Part shown: positions 11,991 to 29,700 of the stretch, in pieces
Layout of the letters: every line of letters starts with the position of its first letter
How positions within the stretch are numbered: the first letter of the stretch is position 1
Position numbers and translations under genes: made by a program
Origin: Ciona savignyi
Taxonomy: Eukaryota; Chordata; Ascidiacea; Phlebobranchia; Cionidae
Length of the DNA stretch: 64,000 nt
NCBI GenBank assembly: GCA_000149265.1
Contig: CH001992.1
Coordinates: 343,704-407,703, forward strand
Reading direction: 5' to 3'
The notes under the pieces: generated by a model
Seen by the model: only the letters and a program-made list of their open reading frames with translations
What the model was told of the DNA's origin: nothing
Databases searched by the model: none

Positions 11991-12275
11991 CAGTGCTTCT
12001 AAAAAGTGGGTCGCGACACACTACTGTTCCGCATGACAATGCTAGATGGGCCGGGGAAAATAATAATATTATTTAAACACCGTTTTTACCAAATAAATAT
12101 TAATTTTAGTTGTTTTTGCAAATTACGGCTATTAGGCTCTTCGTTAATATAATATCAAATGAAATAACTTGTCAGAAGATATTCCATTGTAGGCTACATT
12201 TTTGACTCCAATGTGCCGTCAAATTTAATAAGTTTTAAAATGTGCCTTAAGTGAAAAAAGGTTACCGAGCACTTG
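11991..12275. mobile_element. hAT-like remnant
   Basis: Left end CAGTGCTTCT, right end near GAGCACTTG, flanked by GGTTAATG and GCTTAATG (7 of 8 match), as expected for an 8-bp hAT target duplication. A related sequence with CACACTACTGTKCCGCA occurs at 53085-53325. No transposase ORF. Confidence 0.6.
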
Positions 12276-12654
12276 GCTTAATGCGCCGGGGTTCACCCTA
12301 AGCGTTATAAATTGAAAACTGATCGCTAACAATTTGGTCGTGTCCTTGGACAAGATTTATTCGGTCGTGTTCTTGGACAAGATATATACTTAGGGTACAT
12401 CGCCAAAAAGCTAGTGGACCTATAGGTTTAAAATTTAAGAAATGGTTCAAAATATAAGCTGGAATATCTACCAAATAAACTATAAACTACTCTAGCTTTA
12501 CGATAAAGGTTCTTTTTACAACGTCAAACAGTCACTGTGGACTAGGGCACTGTGTCTTTAAATAGATATTACATATTAATAAAGTTTAGCCTATGTCAGT
12601 TTGGACGAGATAGCCGTCGATCTGATCAAGATGTACATACATATTAGTTGTAGG

Positions 12655-12965
12655 ATATGACAGGATAGGATATTCATGTTTATCCTCGTGAATAGAAACA
12701 TGCAAGGGGCGTTAACACACGGGCAATCGTTAGATTACTTCGTGCCTGCCATCGGTTTACCGGAGCTCTATTGTAGGAAGTGTTGTTTATCTTCACACGT
12801 TTTCCTAATTTTGTAGAACCCATTATTTTACTAGAGTCAATGTCTGTTAAGTGTCTTGCCCAAAGACACAACCAACTAGCTAGCGACCAGTCTATAGTTT
12901 ACAACCTTTCGGCTAAAAGGCGATCGACGCACTTGACTAAACCTTCAAGCTAACGGGTCATACAA
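12655..12965 (-). mobile_element. SINE family A, minus strand
   Basis: Reverse complement of the family A consensus: AGGATAGGATA tail at the left, then GGGGCGTTAACACACGGG, CCATCGGTTTACCGGAGCT, GTAGAACCCATTA, and the tRNA-like head near 12890-12960. From 12966 to 13207 I see only the MRPL52 upstream region. Confidence 0.75.
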
Positions 12966-13207
12966 ATATATATTTATGTGCAATACATTTTAGTAGCCAA
13001 TTTCGTTTTTATTAAAAGGGATAAAATATAATTTTCATAGCAAAATAATAATTTAAAACCTAAAGCGCTGCTCCAGACGCCCCTCCCCCCAACAAAATAT
13101 ATGTTAATAAATCTCTGGCGTCACTAGTGAAATATAGCTTAAAGGTGATATTCCTTTTGGTATTTACGTTTTACCCAGTTGAACACGCAAGAATTTAGGG
13201 TATAAAC

Positions 13208-13591
13208 ATGACTTCGTTTCGCATATTTAGATTATTGGAATCACAATGCCTACATTGCCCAAGAATACTAAATCGTTCTATTACCACATCACCTATTGTG
13301 TTCGGTAAACTTAACGAGGATTTTTATAAAAAGAGGGACCCTAGGCCTTCTTTTAAATATGGACCATTAGCTGACACACCAGACTGGTCGTTCGCAGACG
13401 GTCGGCCGGCACCACCTGGTAAACAAGCAACTCGTAGAAAAGAAATTCAACGACAGATTTGCCAACGAATAATTGAACTACGTAATGACGTAAATAATGC
13501 GGTAAAGAAAGTCGAGAAAAGAGAACAACTTACCACACGCCATAGAAGTGCACGAATGGAGAAGAGATTTAAAGATAGAACTGAAACTTGA
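13208..13591 (+). CDS. MRPL52: Mitochondrial ribosomal protein L52 (mL52)
   Basis: A single-exon ORF of 127 aa, close to the usual length of animal mL52 (about 120-125 aa). The first 30 or so residues are basic and hydroxylated with few acids (start MTSFRIFRLLE), as in a mitochondrial import sequence. The middle carries the recognisable stretch G-P-L-A-D-x-P-D-W-S-F-A-D-G-R-P-A-P-P, followed by a long Arg/Lys-rich helix (R-R-K-E-I-Q-R-Q) typical of this large-subunit protein. The first in-frame ATG is used. It lies 251 bp upstream of the duplicated DLD exon 1 on the same strand. A second, gap-truncated copy is at 18172-18415. Family assignment is from recognition of conserved stretches, not a search. 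Confidence 0.85.
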   Translation: MTSFRIFRLLESQCLHCPRILNRSITTSPIVFGKLNEDFYKKRDPRPSFKYGPLADTPDWSFADGRPAPPGKQATRRKEIQRQICQRIIELRNDVNNAVKKVEKREQLTTRHRSARMEKRFKDRTET

Positions 13592-13842
13592 ACTTATTAA
13601 ATATTTGTTTTACCCTCCCAAAGTCACAAACTTTGACATTCTGTTTATACTACGTTAGCTGTCAGGGTCCCGTAAAGAATCATTTGCCAATTTAATTCAA
13701 AACCAAACTAGAAAAAGCAATAAGTAATTTATAATTGTTTACTAGTGTGAAAAATATGGTTTTTAAATTAAAACAATTTAACCAAAATCTTACTCCTATT
13801 TAGGATTGGTTCTTAGTTTAATTATTTATAAACCATTGTAAA

Positions 13843-14358
<516 letters not shown>

Positions 14359-15489
14359 TAAGCTATGTCCTGTGTACAGCGCTCTTCCTGACTGCATCTT
14401 GCGTAAATACCTAATAAATACCTAACCTCTGTTCACCCTTTGTCTTTTACCCTGCTCTAAACCCGTCCAAAAGTAGTGCGCTGCTACAACTTAAAACAAA
14501 TATAAACATAAGGATGGCACTTTATATTTTATGTGTTTTTAAATGGATATAACATAATAAAGGTTATGTCATGCATCGCGGAAGTTTGGTCAAGATAACC
14601 GTCAAACCGATCTCGACGTACATAATTATTAGTAATAAAATAGGAAGATAGGATAGGATAATCGTGTTTATTCCCGTGAATGGAAAAAATCAAGTGACGT
14701 TAATACATGGAAAGTTGTAATGGCTTGGTTATTGGAAAAATTAAGTTTTAAAAATTAGGTTTTTCTTTGTAGTAGTTTTTATTATTGGTTTAGCCGTAGT
14801 ATAATCTTTTTTATTTTAATAAATTAAAGGCAGTCAGGTCTCACGATTTGGCGTTAAAATAGGGTTCTGGGACCGCACACCTCTTAAGCCCCCCCATTCG
14901 TCAAAATCTAGTCGTTTCGGCAAGGATTATTGTTTAGCGTTCCAAAGCGACCTACGGTCTAACGCGGTAACATAAGCTACAAACTTATCGCATTGGATCG
15001 TAAGCGCATAACGTAACTCAACAGTAATCGCAATGCAGACAAATCTTGATGGTTTATTGTGCAGTTTTGGGTATAAGCGTTTATATTTATTCTTACGTTA
15101 ATTATTATAGCCTTTGTCTAACAATTCTTTTGAATTTAGTCGGTGTATATACCATGGTGTAGCTTATAGAACTACATATTAGCCTTTTATGCACGAACTT
15201 AACCTAATTTCTAGCTTTCGTTTAAATATAGGCTACCGTATTAATTGTGAAATAAATCAATTACATATTTTTAAGAACAACAGAATATAGGGAACCAGGA
15301 ACCAACTTAATGCAGGGCAGATTTGGGTACCCCCCCACAATATTGAGTACTAAAATGCAACATATTTTAATCCTCGCTGAAGGGTATTTTTTAGAACTAT
15401 GTCTAGCGACGATCCCAGTACCCATCTTGGCCGCAATCCAAGCTCTGTTGGTTTTAGTCGGTTGTGACCTAAAACATAAATATCCCATC

Positions 15490-15655
15490 CTAGCCACATG
15501 CCAGCACCCTTTCTTCACCACTTCCAGCATCACATACAGCATCATTCCAGACCACGTTCAGCTCAACTCCAGTGCCACTTTAAGCACCCAGCCAGCACCA
15601 TTTCAGCGCCACTTCCTGCCCCATTCCATCACAACATCCACCGCCACATCTAGTT
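15490..15655 (+). repeat. Expanded CAGCACCATTCC minisatellite, second unit
   Basis: Counterpart of 7268-7375 with extra units in the middle (around 15540-15600), giving roughly 50 bp more. Confidence 0.65.
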
Positions 15656-15956
15656 TGGCTTAAAATTGCAAAATAAAACTCATGTTACTATGTAAGTAAC
15701 ACAGTCCGCTTATAGCGCATATAAAAACATAACTCATATTGCTGTAAGCGTTATATTAAAAACGGATCGGTTGGTGAGATCGTCTGAATTTCGTATATTA
15801 ATGGTTTGTACAAAGCAGAAGCAATTGCATATAAAATTAAACATACTGCATTACTTTGGCAACGGCGTCATTAAAGCGCAGGTAATCAGAAGATTGGCCG
15901 TGTGGTGGCGCACAATTCCGTTATCCCATTAACTGAAATACATCACTAATGTTGTG

Positions 15957-16200
15957 GTACGGTCGTGTGGCCGAATGATTTACGCAACCAATAAATATAA
16001 CGATTATATTTAAAACGGTCTAAGGGAAGAGTTCGCTATGGATTTGATCCTTAAGCTGGTAAAAAATCTTTAATGTCCTGTATAGTCGTGTGACCGAATG
16101 AATTACGCGACATTTATAGCGATTTTAATATTATAAAGTTTTCGCGTTACATATAACGATTTTTATACAGATGGTGTTAGTGACGGTCAACGCATTATTG
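15957..16200 (+). mobile_element. Degenerate SINE family B pieces
   Basis: 15957-16060 begins TACGGTCGTGTGGCCGAATG and matches the second family B copy of unit 1. A further diverged piece begins near 16083 (TAGTCGTGTGACCGAATGAA) and is not present in unit 1. Confidence 0.55.
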
Positions 16201-16394
16201 CTTTAAATTCTAGTTCGTTAAAAAAAACAGAATGAACTATGTATTGATGGATGATTTGAAGAAAGTGTAAATATTAAAATTGTACTTCTTAGTTATAACA
16301 GCTTAACCCTACAGCCTGGTGTGACACGTAGCACGATAATACTCTAACAGTCTATAGTTCTATACCTACAATGTAATATTTAAGTTTGCTTAAA

Positions 16395-16515
16395 CTATTG
16401 TTTCGAAGACGTTGATTGAAACGGAACCGGAATACAATCATGCGAACAATTGTGCTTGGTATATACCTTGCAGCGCAACTGTACACGCACATCATTCGAA
16501 GATCGAACAACCACA
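16395..16515 (+). promoter_or_regulatory. Conserved core promoter of ZP-EGF copy 3
   Basis: Same conserved block and TATATA (16460-16465), about 51 bp before the ATG, as in copies 1 and 2. Confidence 0.5.
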
Positions 16516-18071
16516 ATGAAGGAACTGATCGGAATCATCATTTTCTGTGCTTTAAGTAAGTACAGGGATTTATACATACTTATCACAGTGTACATACCTT
16601 ACTTTTAAATAGAATAATTGTGGTGATGCGAAATCATAGAAAAGAGTATATTCTTACTTTCTACCTATAAAATAAATCGTAATGTTGTGGAGGGTTATAT
16701 AATTTTCTGGTGTTTAACTGGTGTAGTATGTAACGATTTGCGCTTTGTCAATTTTTATTCCTTCGCGATCTAAAGTGGCGTGGTTGCCCTTTGCGTATTT
16801 ACAAGGAGCAAAAACGTAAACACCTTAATAAGCTCTTTGTCGTTTGTTTGTGGCCTTACTATCAAACACATGACTTATGGTTTGTATTGCTGTAGGCACG
16901 TATGCACAACCTACAATCAAGTGCACTATGGCTCCTGAATTCAGGTAAGATTTTATAAAAATTGTATATATATTATTTAAACATATAAAGCGTGGTTTCG
17001 CACAAAGTAGCCTACATCTTTTCGGCGGCTGTTTTATACTATTCTTAAAATTATTCAAAAAGGTAGTTTTAGCATACAATTTGCATTATATAATTTTAGA
17101 TAGAGAAAAACTATGTAACAATTTATTGTACTAAGTTTCCTATAAAAAATCATTATAGTTAGGCACAAAATAAAGGACTTCATATCACACCCCTTATTTT
17201 TATAAAAAAAAGACTTGAGATTTTGTGACGCTTATATATAGTAAAATCCACTGTTAAAATTGCAGTGGCGAGTTAATTATACACCTTAACGCATTATTCT
17301 TTCCAGACTAGACAAGACCACATTGTCCAAGCTAAAAGCTACCGGAAACGACAAGTTGGTTATTTCGCTCACCTGTCCGAATAATACCGATACGATTAAA
17401 CCAGAATGTAAAACCACTGCCAACAACCCACGCTTCACGTTCAACCTTACGCAGTGTCCTGCAAATTATACGGTGCCGAAAAAACCCTCTTATCGATGGA
17501 AACTTTCATTAACATATTGCTTTTTTAGACCAATGGAACACACCTTACAGTTGCGTACTATATATGGAGAATGCCACATTTTAGCACAACTGTAGTGGTC
17601 AGGAGATACGAGGCCTTATGGATTTGTTTAGAATGTGTGTTTCCAAAAAAACAAATGATTGAATTCGGTAAAATAATACCACAAATCCAGTAAGTTTGTT
17701 AAACGTATTACAAGATAACGAATTAATTACACGCATTTCAGGAAAATTAAAGTTTTTCAAGCTATGGCAAATGGCCATTTTCTTCTGGACTTCGGCTTTT
17801 ACGCTTCTAGCAACTATACGACTAAACTTGTAGCCGGTGCAAACATTAACGTTCCGAATAACGTCTACGCGAAAATCAGTTTAGCCGGCGTTCCGAAGAG
17901 CGTGGCCAGTTTTATCGTACAGGTAACGAAGTTTTATAGCTTAAACATTTTTATTAATCCTAAAAACAAAACTCTGTAGGTCGCTATAAAATGTAAACCC
18001 TTTTTATAATTGCTGGCATCTGGCTCACGACAAAATTTAGATACATAACATAATTTCCTTATAACCCCTTA
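16516..18071 (+). CDS. ZP-domain / EGF-like membrane protein, copy 3 (cut by gap)
   Basis: Exons seen: 16516-16555, 16896-16944, 17307-17472, 17529-17689, 17742-17922, all in phase (597 nt, 199 residues). Exons 6-10 should lie beyond the gap. The visible part covers the signal peptide and first half of the ZP domain and is nearly identical to copy 2. Exceptions include ECKTTANNPR for ECKTTANNPS and a different exon 2 end (APEF for APHF). Exon 2 has the normal 49 nt, so it lacks the copy 1 frameshift. Whether the rest is intact cannot be told. Copies 2 and 3 arose together with MRPL52 and the DLD 5' end in the 8.3-kb duplication. Confidence 0.8.
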
Positions 18072-18171
18072 NNNNNNNNNNNNNNNNNNNNNNNNNNNNN
18101 NNNNNNNNNNNNNNNNNNNNNNNNNNNNNNNNNNNNNNNNNNNNNNNNNNNNNNNNNNNNNNNNNNNNNNN
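18072..18171. other. Assembly gap (100 N)
   Basis: Exactly 100 N, a placeholder size. Comparison with unit 1 predicts about 3.5 kb of missing sequence holding ZP-EGF exons 6-10 and the start of MRPL52 copy 2. Confidence 0.95.
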
Positions 18172-18415
18172 TTCTTTTAAATATGGACCATTAGCTGACA
18201 CACCAGACTGGTCGTTCGCAGACGGTCGGCCGGCACCACCTGGTAAACAAGCAACTCGTAGAAAAGAAATTCAACGACAGATTTGCCAACGAATAATTGA
18301 ACTACGTAATGACGTAAATAATGCGGTAAAGAAAGTCGAGAAAAGAGAACAACTTACCACACGCCATAGAAGTGCACGAATGGAGAAGAGATTTAAAGAT
18401 AGAACTGAAACTTGA
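18172..18415 (+). CDS. MRPL52: MRPL52 second copy, 5' end in gap
   Basis: The first complete codon is at 18173 and the stop (TGA) at 18413-18415. All 80 visible codons are the same as the C-terminal part of the intact gene at 13208-13591. The 3' flank differs by single bases (GGGTACCG for GGGTCCCG). It is complete as far as seen, and its 5' half should be inside the preceding gap. Either a true second gene or an allele placed in tandem by the assembler. Confidence 0.8.
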
Positions 18416-18666
18416 ACTTATTAAATATTTGTTTTACCCTCCCAAAGTCACAAACTTTGACATTCTGTTTATACTACGTTAGCTGTCAGGGTACCGTAAA
18501 GAATCATTTGCCAATTTAATTCAAAACCAAACTAGAAAAAGCAATAAGTAATTTATAATTGTTTACTAGTGTGAAAAATATGGTTTTTAAATTAAAACAA
18601 TTTAACCAAAATCTTACTCCTATTTAGGATTGGTTCTTAGTTTAATTATTTATAAACCATTGTAAA

Positions 18667-24747
<6,081 letters not shown>

Positions 24748-26764
24748 TGTCCACAAAGTTCAATCTGGTACCAAACAACCGACAAATTAATACTCAACAT
24801 TTTTATCTCGGTTTGCGCTGTTGTTTACCCTTGAGATATTTATTATTACAAAGTATACACAATCCTGGTTGTTTTTATATGTAGCTTAAATAATTAGGTA
24901 AATTGTTGTTTAGAACAATGAGAAAAAGAAGGAATATCAAATATAGCAAAACATAGGTAATTTATTTCATCAAATAGTTTTCAGGAAACTAGGGGAAAAT
25001 GATCTGTAAGTAGCGGCTTAAAGAGAAGATTTGAACACTTTGCCTGTGTTAAAACATCTATTGGCCACGTAATTTCTCTGAGCCTGTGCAATGATCTTAA
25101 ATGAAAGTGTCATTTCTATTTTTCCTTTTGGGGAGATTCAGATTAAAGCATTGATAGTTGGTTATTACCTATGAATTTTTATTTGTATATTTAAAGATTT
25201 AGAACTGTTTAAGTTGAATAACTTAAGTCAACAGACCGATTGACATTGGATACACTCTATTAGCCTCTCAAAAGGACACAACTGCGCAAAAAACTGGCAG
25301 ACAGAATTTAGCACCACCACCATCCTTTTGCCCCTAGACTGCAACCATGCATACAGAATTACACATTTAAACACACAAGATACAAAATTGTGTATTGGCG
25401 AGTACTATAAAAGATATGGACGGAAAACAACAATGTATCGTACCAATCTACTAGCGAAGGAGTGCTTGCAATATAATGTGTGTAATCATCAAAAACTAGT
25501 GCAATTATAACTGGAACTTTAAATCATTAAATTAAGTTCTTAAAATCTATTATTCATTGAGCAAATGTAGCTTGAAGTGTAAACTTCATATTAAGCTGCG
25601 ACAAATATGCAACATTACAAATACTACTGGTTTCACCAGACGTATTGGAAATAGACAACAGATGCTCTTTAAAGAATAGAAAGTTTTTTGATCGAAGTTT
25701 CATGTGAACATGTAAGGTTTAAAAGGTTAATATAAACCATTAAACAAGTGGTAGTTCTGTTGTTAACTTTTTGTTTACCCTTAAATCCATTACTGCTTAA
25801 GCATATTAAATTAAAAGCAAACATATATAATAGTAAGAGTGAGACCACCATGACAAGAATATTAGGCAAAAAATAAACGGATGGTTTTGATTCTGCCGTC
25901 TTCAAATGGCAAACCAGCAAGTGTGTTCAATAAAACTTAGTTTTCTATTGCAATCAAAAGAGCATCGTTTGCCTAGTTATATAAAAACACATGAAAAACT
26001 TGGCAATATTTTACAAATAAAGACTAACATTTTAAATACAAAAAAGTTCGTAACATTGTAAACACACTGATCCAAATTTAAAAGAAAAATTGGTGGAAAA
26101 TGATGGTGAAATAACAAAGAAAATGAGCAGTTTAAGTGGGTCAAAAAAAGGTAAATGTTTAAATTAATACTTTTATATTTACATTGCCCAGTGCAGGTTT
26201 ACCTTTGTGTATTTTTTCTGTGTGTATTTAGTTATGTTTTCTAAATTTGTCTAAGTGAAAACGTTTGGCTGTTTTCTTGACTGGCTAAGGAGTCATAATA
26301 AACTGGAATCAATGAAATAAAATTGATGGTCACTGTGTTCATATTCTAGCAAATTCAGAGGTGGAAATAATAGGCCCAGAGGTGTGCGGTGAATAATCCA
26401 CCAACATGGTTATGATTATTGTAGTTTTCTCTGATGTTTATCACAAGTGCAAGAACATTCATAAAGTTTTTCATTAAAACTGTTTCCACTGGTGACCCAA
26501 AACCAAACTAAAAGGCAGGATGGGTGGAAATAGTGGAAACTGCACAGTATTAGCTGTTATGGTCTGGGTTAAGTTCTTGGGTACCCCCTTTTTTACTTCT
26601 GAGTGTTGTCCTTATGAACAGTCATTTATGGTCAGTATGAAATAGTCCAACTTTTCTGAGACTATTTTTCCCAGACGGAAATTAAAAAAAAATGTTTTAG
26701 GGGAATGGGAGCAAATTTTTTAAACTATTTTTACAAATTGTGCGACGCTCAGTAGCATAAGTAT
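24748..26764. other. Spacer between DLD and the kinase gene
   Basis: AT-rich. Should hold the 3' untranslated regions of the two convergent genes. AATAAA strings occur on the plus strand (for example 25929-25934), but none can be assigned. I see no supported coding exon or transposon. Confidence 0.5.
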
Positions 26765-29700
26765 TTAGTAATCCGTGCTGCTTTCTGTGGGCACTTTGCT
26801 GCTTTGAGAGTCTCGGAATATCTGGGTGTACGTTTCCGCCCCCTCCTTGAGCTTGTCTATAATCGACTCCTTGCAGGCGTTGATGCTGACTGGGGGGTAC
26901 GATGAGCAGATGGAAGAGTCGTATAGGGGGTGAGGGCTTGCGGGGCTTGGGAAGTGGAACGACCCAGGGAGTGGGGTTGTTACTTTCGACGACGTGTTGG
27001 AAGGAGCAGGGTCACCTCTACTTTGATATTTGTTCATCTGGTCAGTTCGTTTGGTATGCAAATCGAGGCTCGTGAACACCTCAGCGGCACAATCTTCATC
27101 CGCCGTCCATTTTGACGACTGCCTCGTCGGTGTGCTCTGATCTTGAGTGCTTGGGTGGTACATCGTAGATTTCGGCACCCTACTTAGATCGAGGTTGAAT
27201 GGGTTATCAGGTGGGCCAGGTGGAACGACGGGGTTAAACTTGAATGGCCCTGGGGTGTAAATGTCGTTTGAGTCGTTTGCATCGATACTCTCGCTGTGAA
27301 CGTGGCTCGAAAAATTCGAGTCTTCTATGCTGGGGTCAATTGAGGTGTCGACAGACCGCACAGAAAGCGATCCCCCATATGAAGGTGGGTGAGAGGGGTG
27401 GTAGTACTGAGCCTGCCTCTGGTGCTCAGGATCGATGTAGTAACTCCTGTTTGTGGTGTCGATGGAGGATCGGCCCATACTGTCGGTGTCATCACTGGAG
27501 GAGGGAGGACGGCGGATGTGGAGATGCTCGAACTGCTTGTTCACCGAGTGATGCGCGGGAGGTTTCTCGTCATGTGATTTATTCGGCTTTTTCTATCAAC
27601 GCATAAAGTTTTTCCATGCTAATTAACCAGGTTAAAAAGCGACAGTTGTTATAATAGCGCAAGTGCAATATCAGTAATGAGAGATTAGGCATTAGATAAC
27701 CTGATAATTACACGCTCCCTGCTTTTTGCCACAGATGAATATCTTTACAGAGATAAAACAGGAAAACATGTTACACTACTTTAAAAAATATCTACATTTT
27801 GAAGAATTATATCACATGTTTGTCATAATTTTCTTATTAATGTGTTTTTTTGTTCATTTTATACAGTTGTATATTAAGCAACAGACCACAAAGGCCTAAC
27901 ACAATAAGGTCAATCATTTCTATCTCAATTACCTCAAGCAGTAGGGAATGATCGTCGGTTTCCGTCGGACATTTTCTGGAAAACTGTGAACTCATCTTCC
28001 TCTGCTGATCTGCATTCAATGTATTGGTGGGTCGAGATGTTAGAGGTTCAGTTGTATTTTTGCATAAGTTAGATTGCAATAGAAGTACAGTGGAACCCCG
28101 CTTGGAGACCACCCCGATAACACGACCACCTCATTAACAGGACCACTTTAGTGCGGTCCCAAATAATTTACTATGGTAATGCATTGCATTCTGTTTCAAT
28201 AACGAGACCACCCCGGTTTCCAGACCAGGACCGCCATATTTTGGTCCAAAACTTCAAATTTTACTCCGCTTAAGTGACCACATGTGCTAAATAATTTGCC
28301 TTTGTCACCAAAATAACAAGGTAAAATTTATTTTATGATAAAAACAATAAGTATAAATGAGCGCACACACAAAAAAATGTGGCAAACAGAACTGAATCCT
28401 ACAAGATAAACTTTAGTATTGACTTCATTCTGCAGTATCTGATAAAAATAATGGCATTTGGTGGAACTTTAGTAAAAATACAGACGTTTAAACTGCATAT
28501 GACGACAACTTGCTGCAAATCAAAATTCACTAACACGACCACCCCGCTAACGCGACCGCTTGATCACGGTCCCATAGGTGGTCAGGTAAGCGGGGTTCTA
28601 CTGTAATTAAAGTTGAAACAGGTAACATCGTCAAAAGAAGTGTCATTGGAAAAAGCTGGTAAGATTATTTTTGTCTCTATCTCTTTTAATAATAGTTGTT
28701 GCATGTTGTAAATAAAAACTAAACCAACTTACAATTTGAATCATACAAGTAGCCAGTTGCTGTGAGAGATTTGTCGATTTCCACAAGTTGTTCCAAAGCT
28801 GCCTTCATTTTCGGTCTTTTCGTCCGTTTAATAGCACAGCATTTTAGCGCAAGGCAGACGTTCTTAAGCAAGTTTTCGTCAGACATCGGGGGAATCTGTA
28901 ATGAAGTGCATGATACACATGAATTTGTCCGACCAATTAGGTTATTCATAATGCATTTTAGCCAATAATTTTTGGAATAGAAGTTGTGCCCCTGGCAAGC
29001 TCCTCTAAAACAATTGATTTTAATAATATGGATAAAAAATATGCCTACAAGATATAATTTCCCAATAGCTTGGTAAACCGACTATGGGCATGAGTAAAAA
29101 CAGCTTTCGTTTCGCTACCCACGGAAAAATATATACTCTATAACACAAAATACCCTTTTTTCTAATAATTTAGTGTTCTAATGCTGATCTGAATTTGCAA
29201 AGCAAACAAGGTGAATCTGGTGCTTTTGAAGTTGGTTATATAAAGATTATACACTCAAAAAAACAAGAATAACCTTATTGACTATCTCTATTGGTGGTGC
29301 TCATCTGTATATTTCGCGAAATATTTTCCTTGTGACTTATTAATAGTTAGTTCTATTAAATTTGGTGATGGCGATAAATAACTGTTCTTTTTGCCCGCCA
29401 GTAAACGGATTAAATGACTTGGTGTGTGTGGGTCATCACTGATGGGTGTTACCCTACATGGGTCTTCCTAAGCTACAGGTCTTATCCTACATGGGTCCTA
29501 ATCTATGGGTCTTGCCCCACGTAGGTACTTATCTGTGGATCTTGCCCCCATGTGGGTCCAAGCACCTGTGGGTCTTACCTGTGGGTCTCGCAGCATCAAA
29601 AGTTTCTCCCGAGCCTTCTTTTCCAGGTCATCGATATCGTCCCCCGCCACGTTGTGCATGTAATCCCGCTGTCATACAATAATGATCACAATCTTCCACA

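Noticed and set aside
28625-28665. Extra kinase exon on the minus strand
   Set aside because: A CTTACCAG acceptor is present, but the donor is poor and the following exon would go out of phase.
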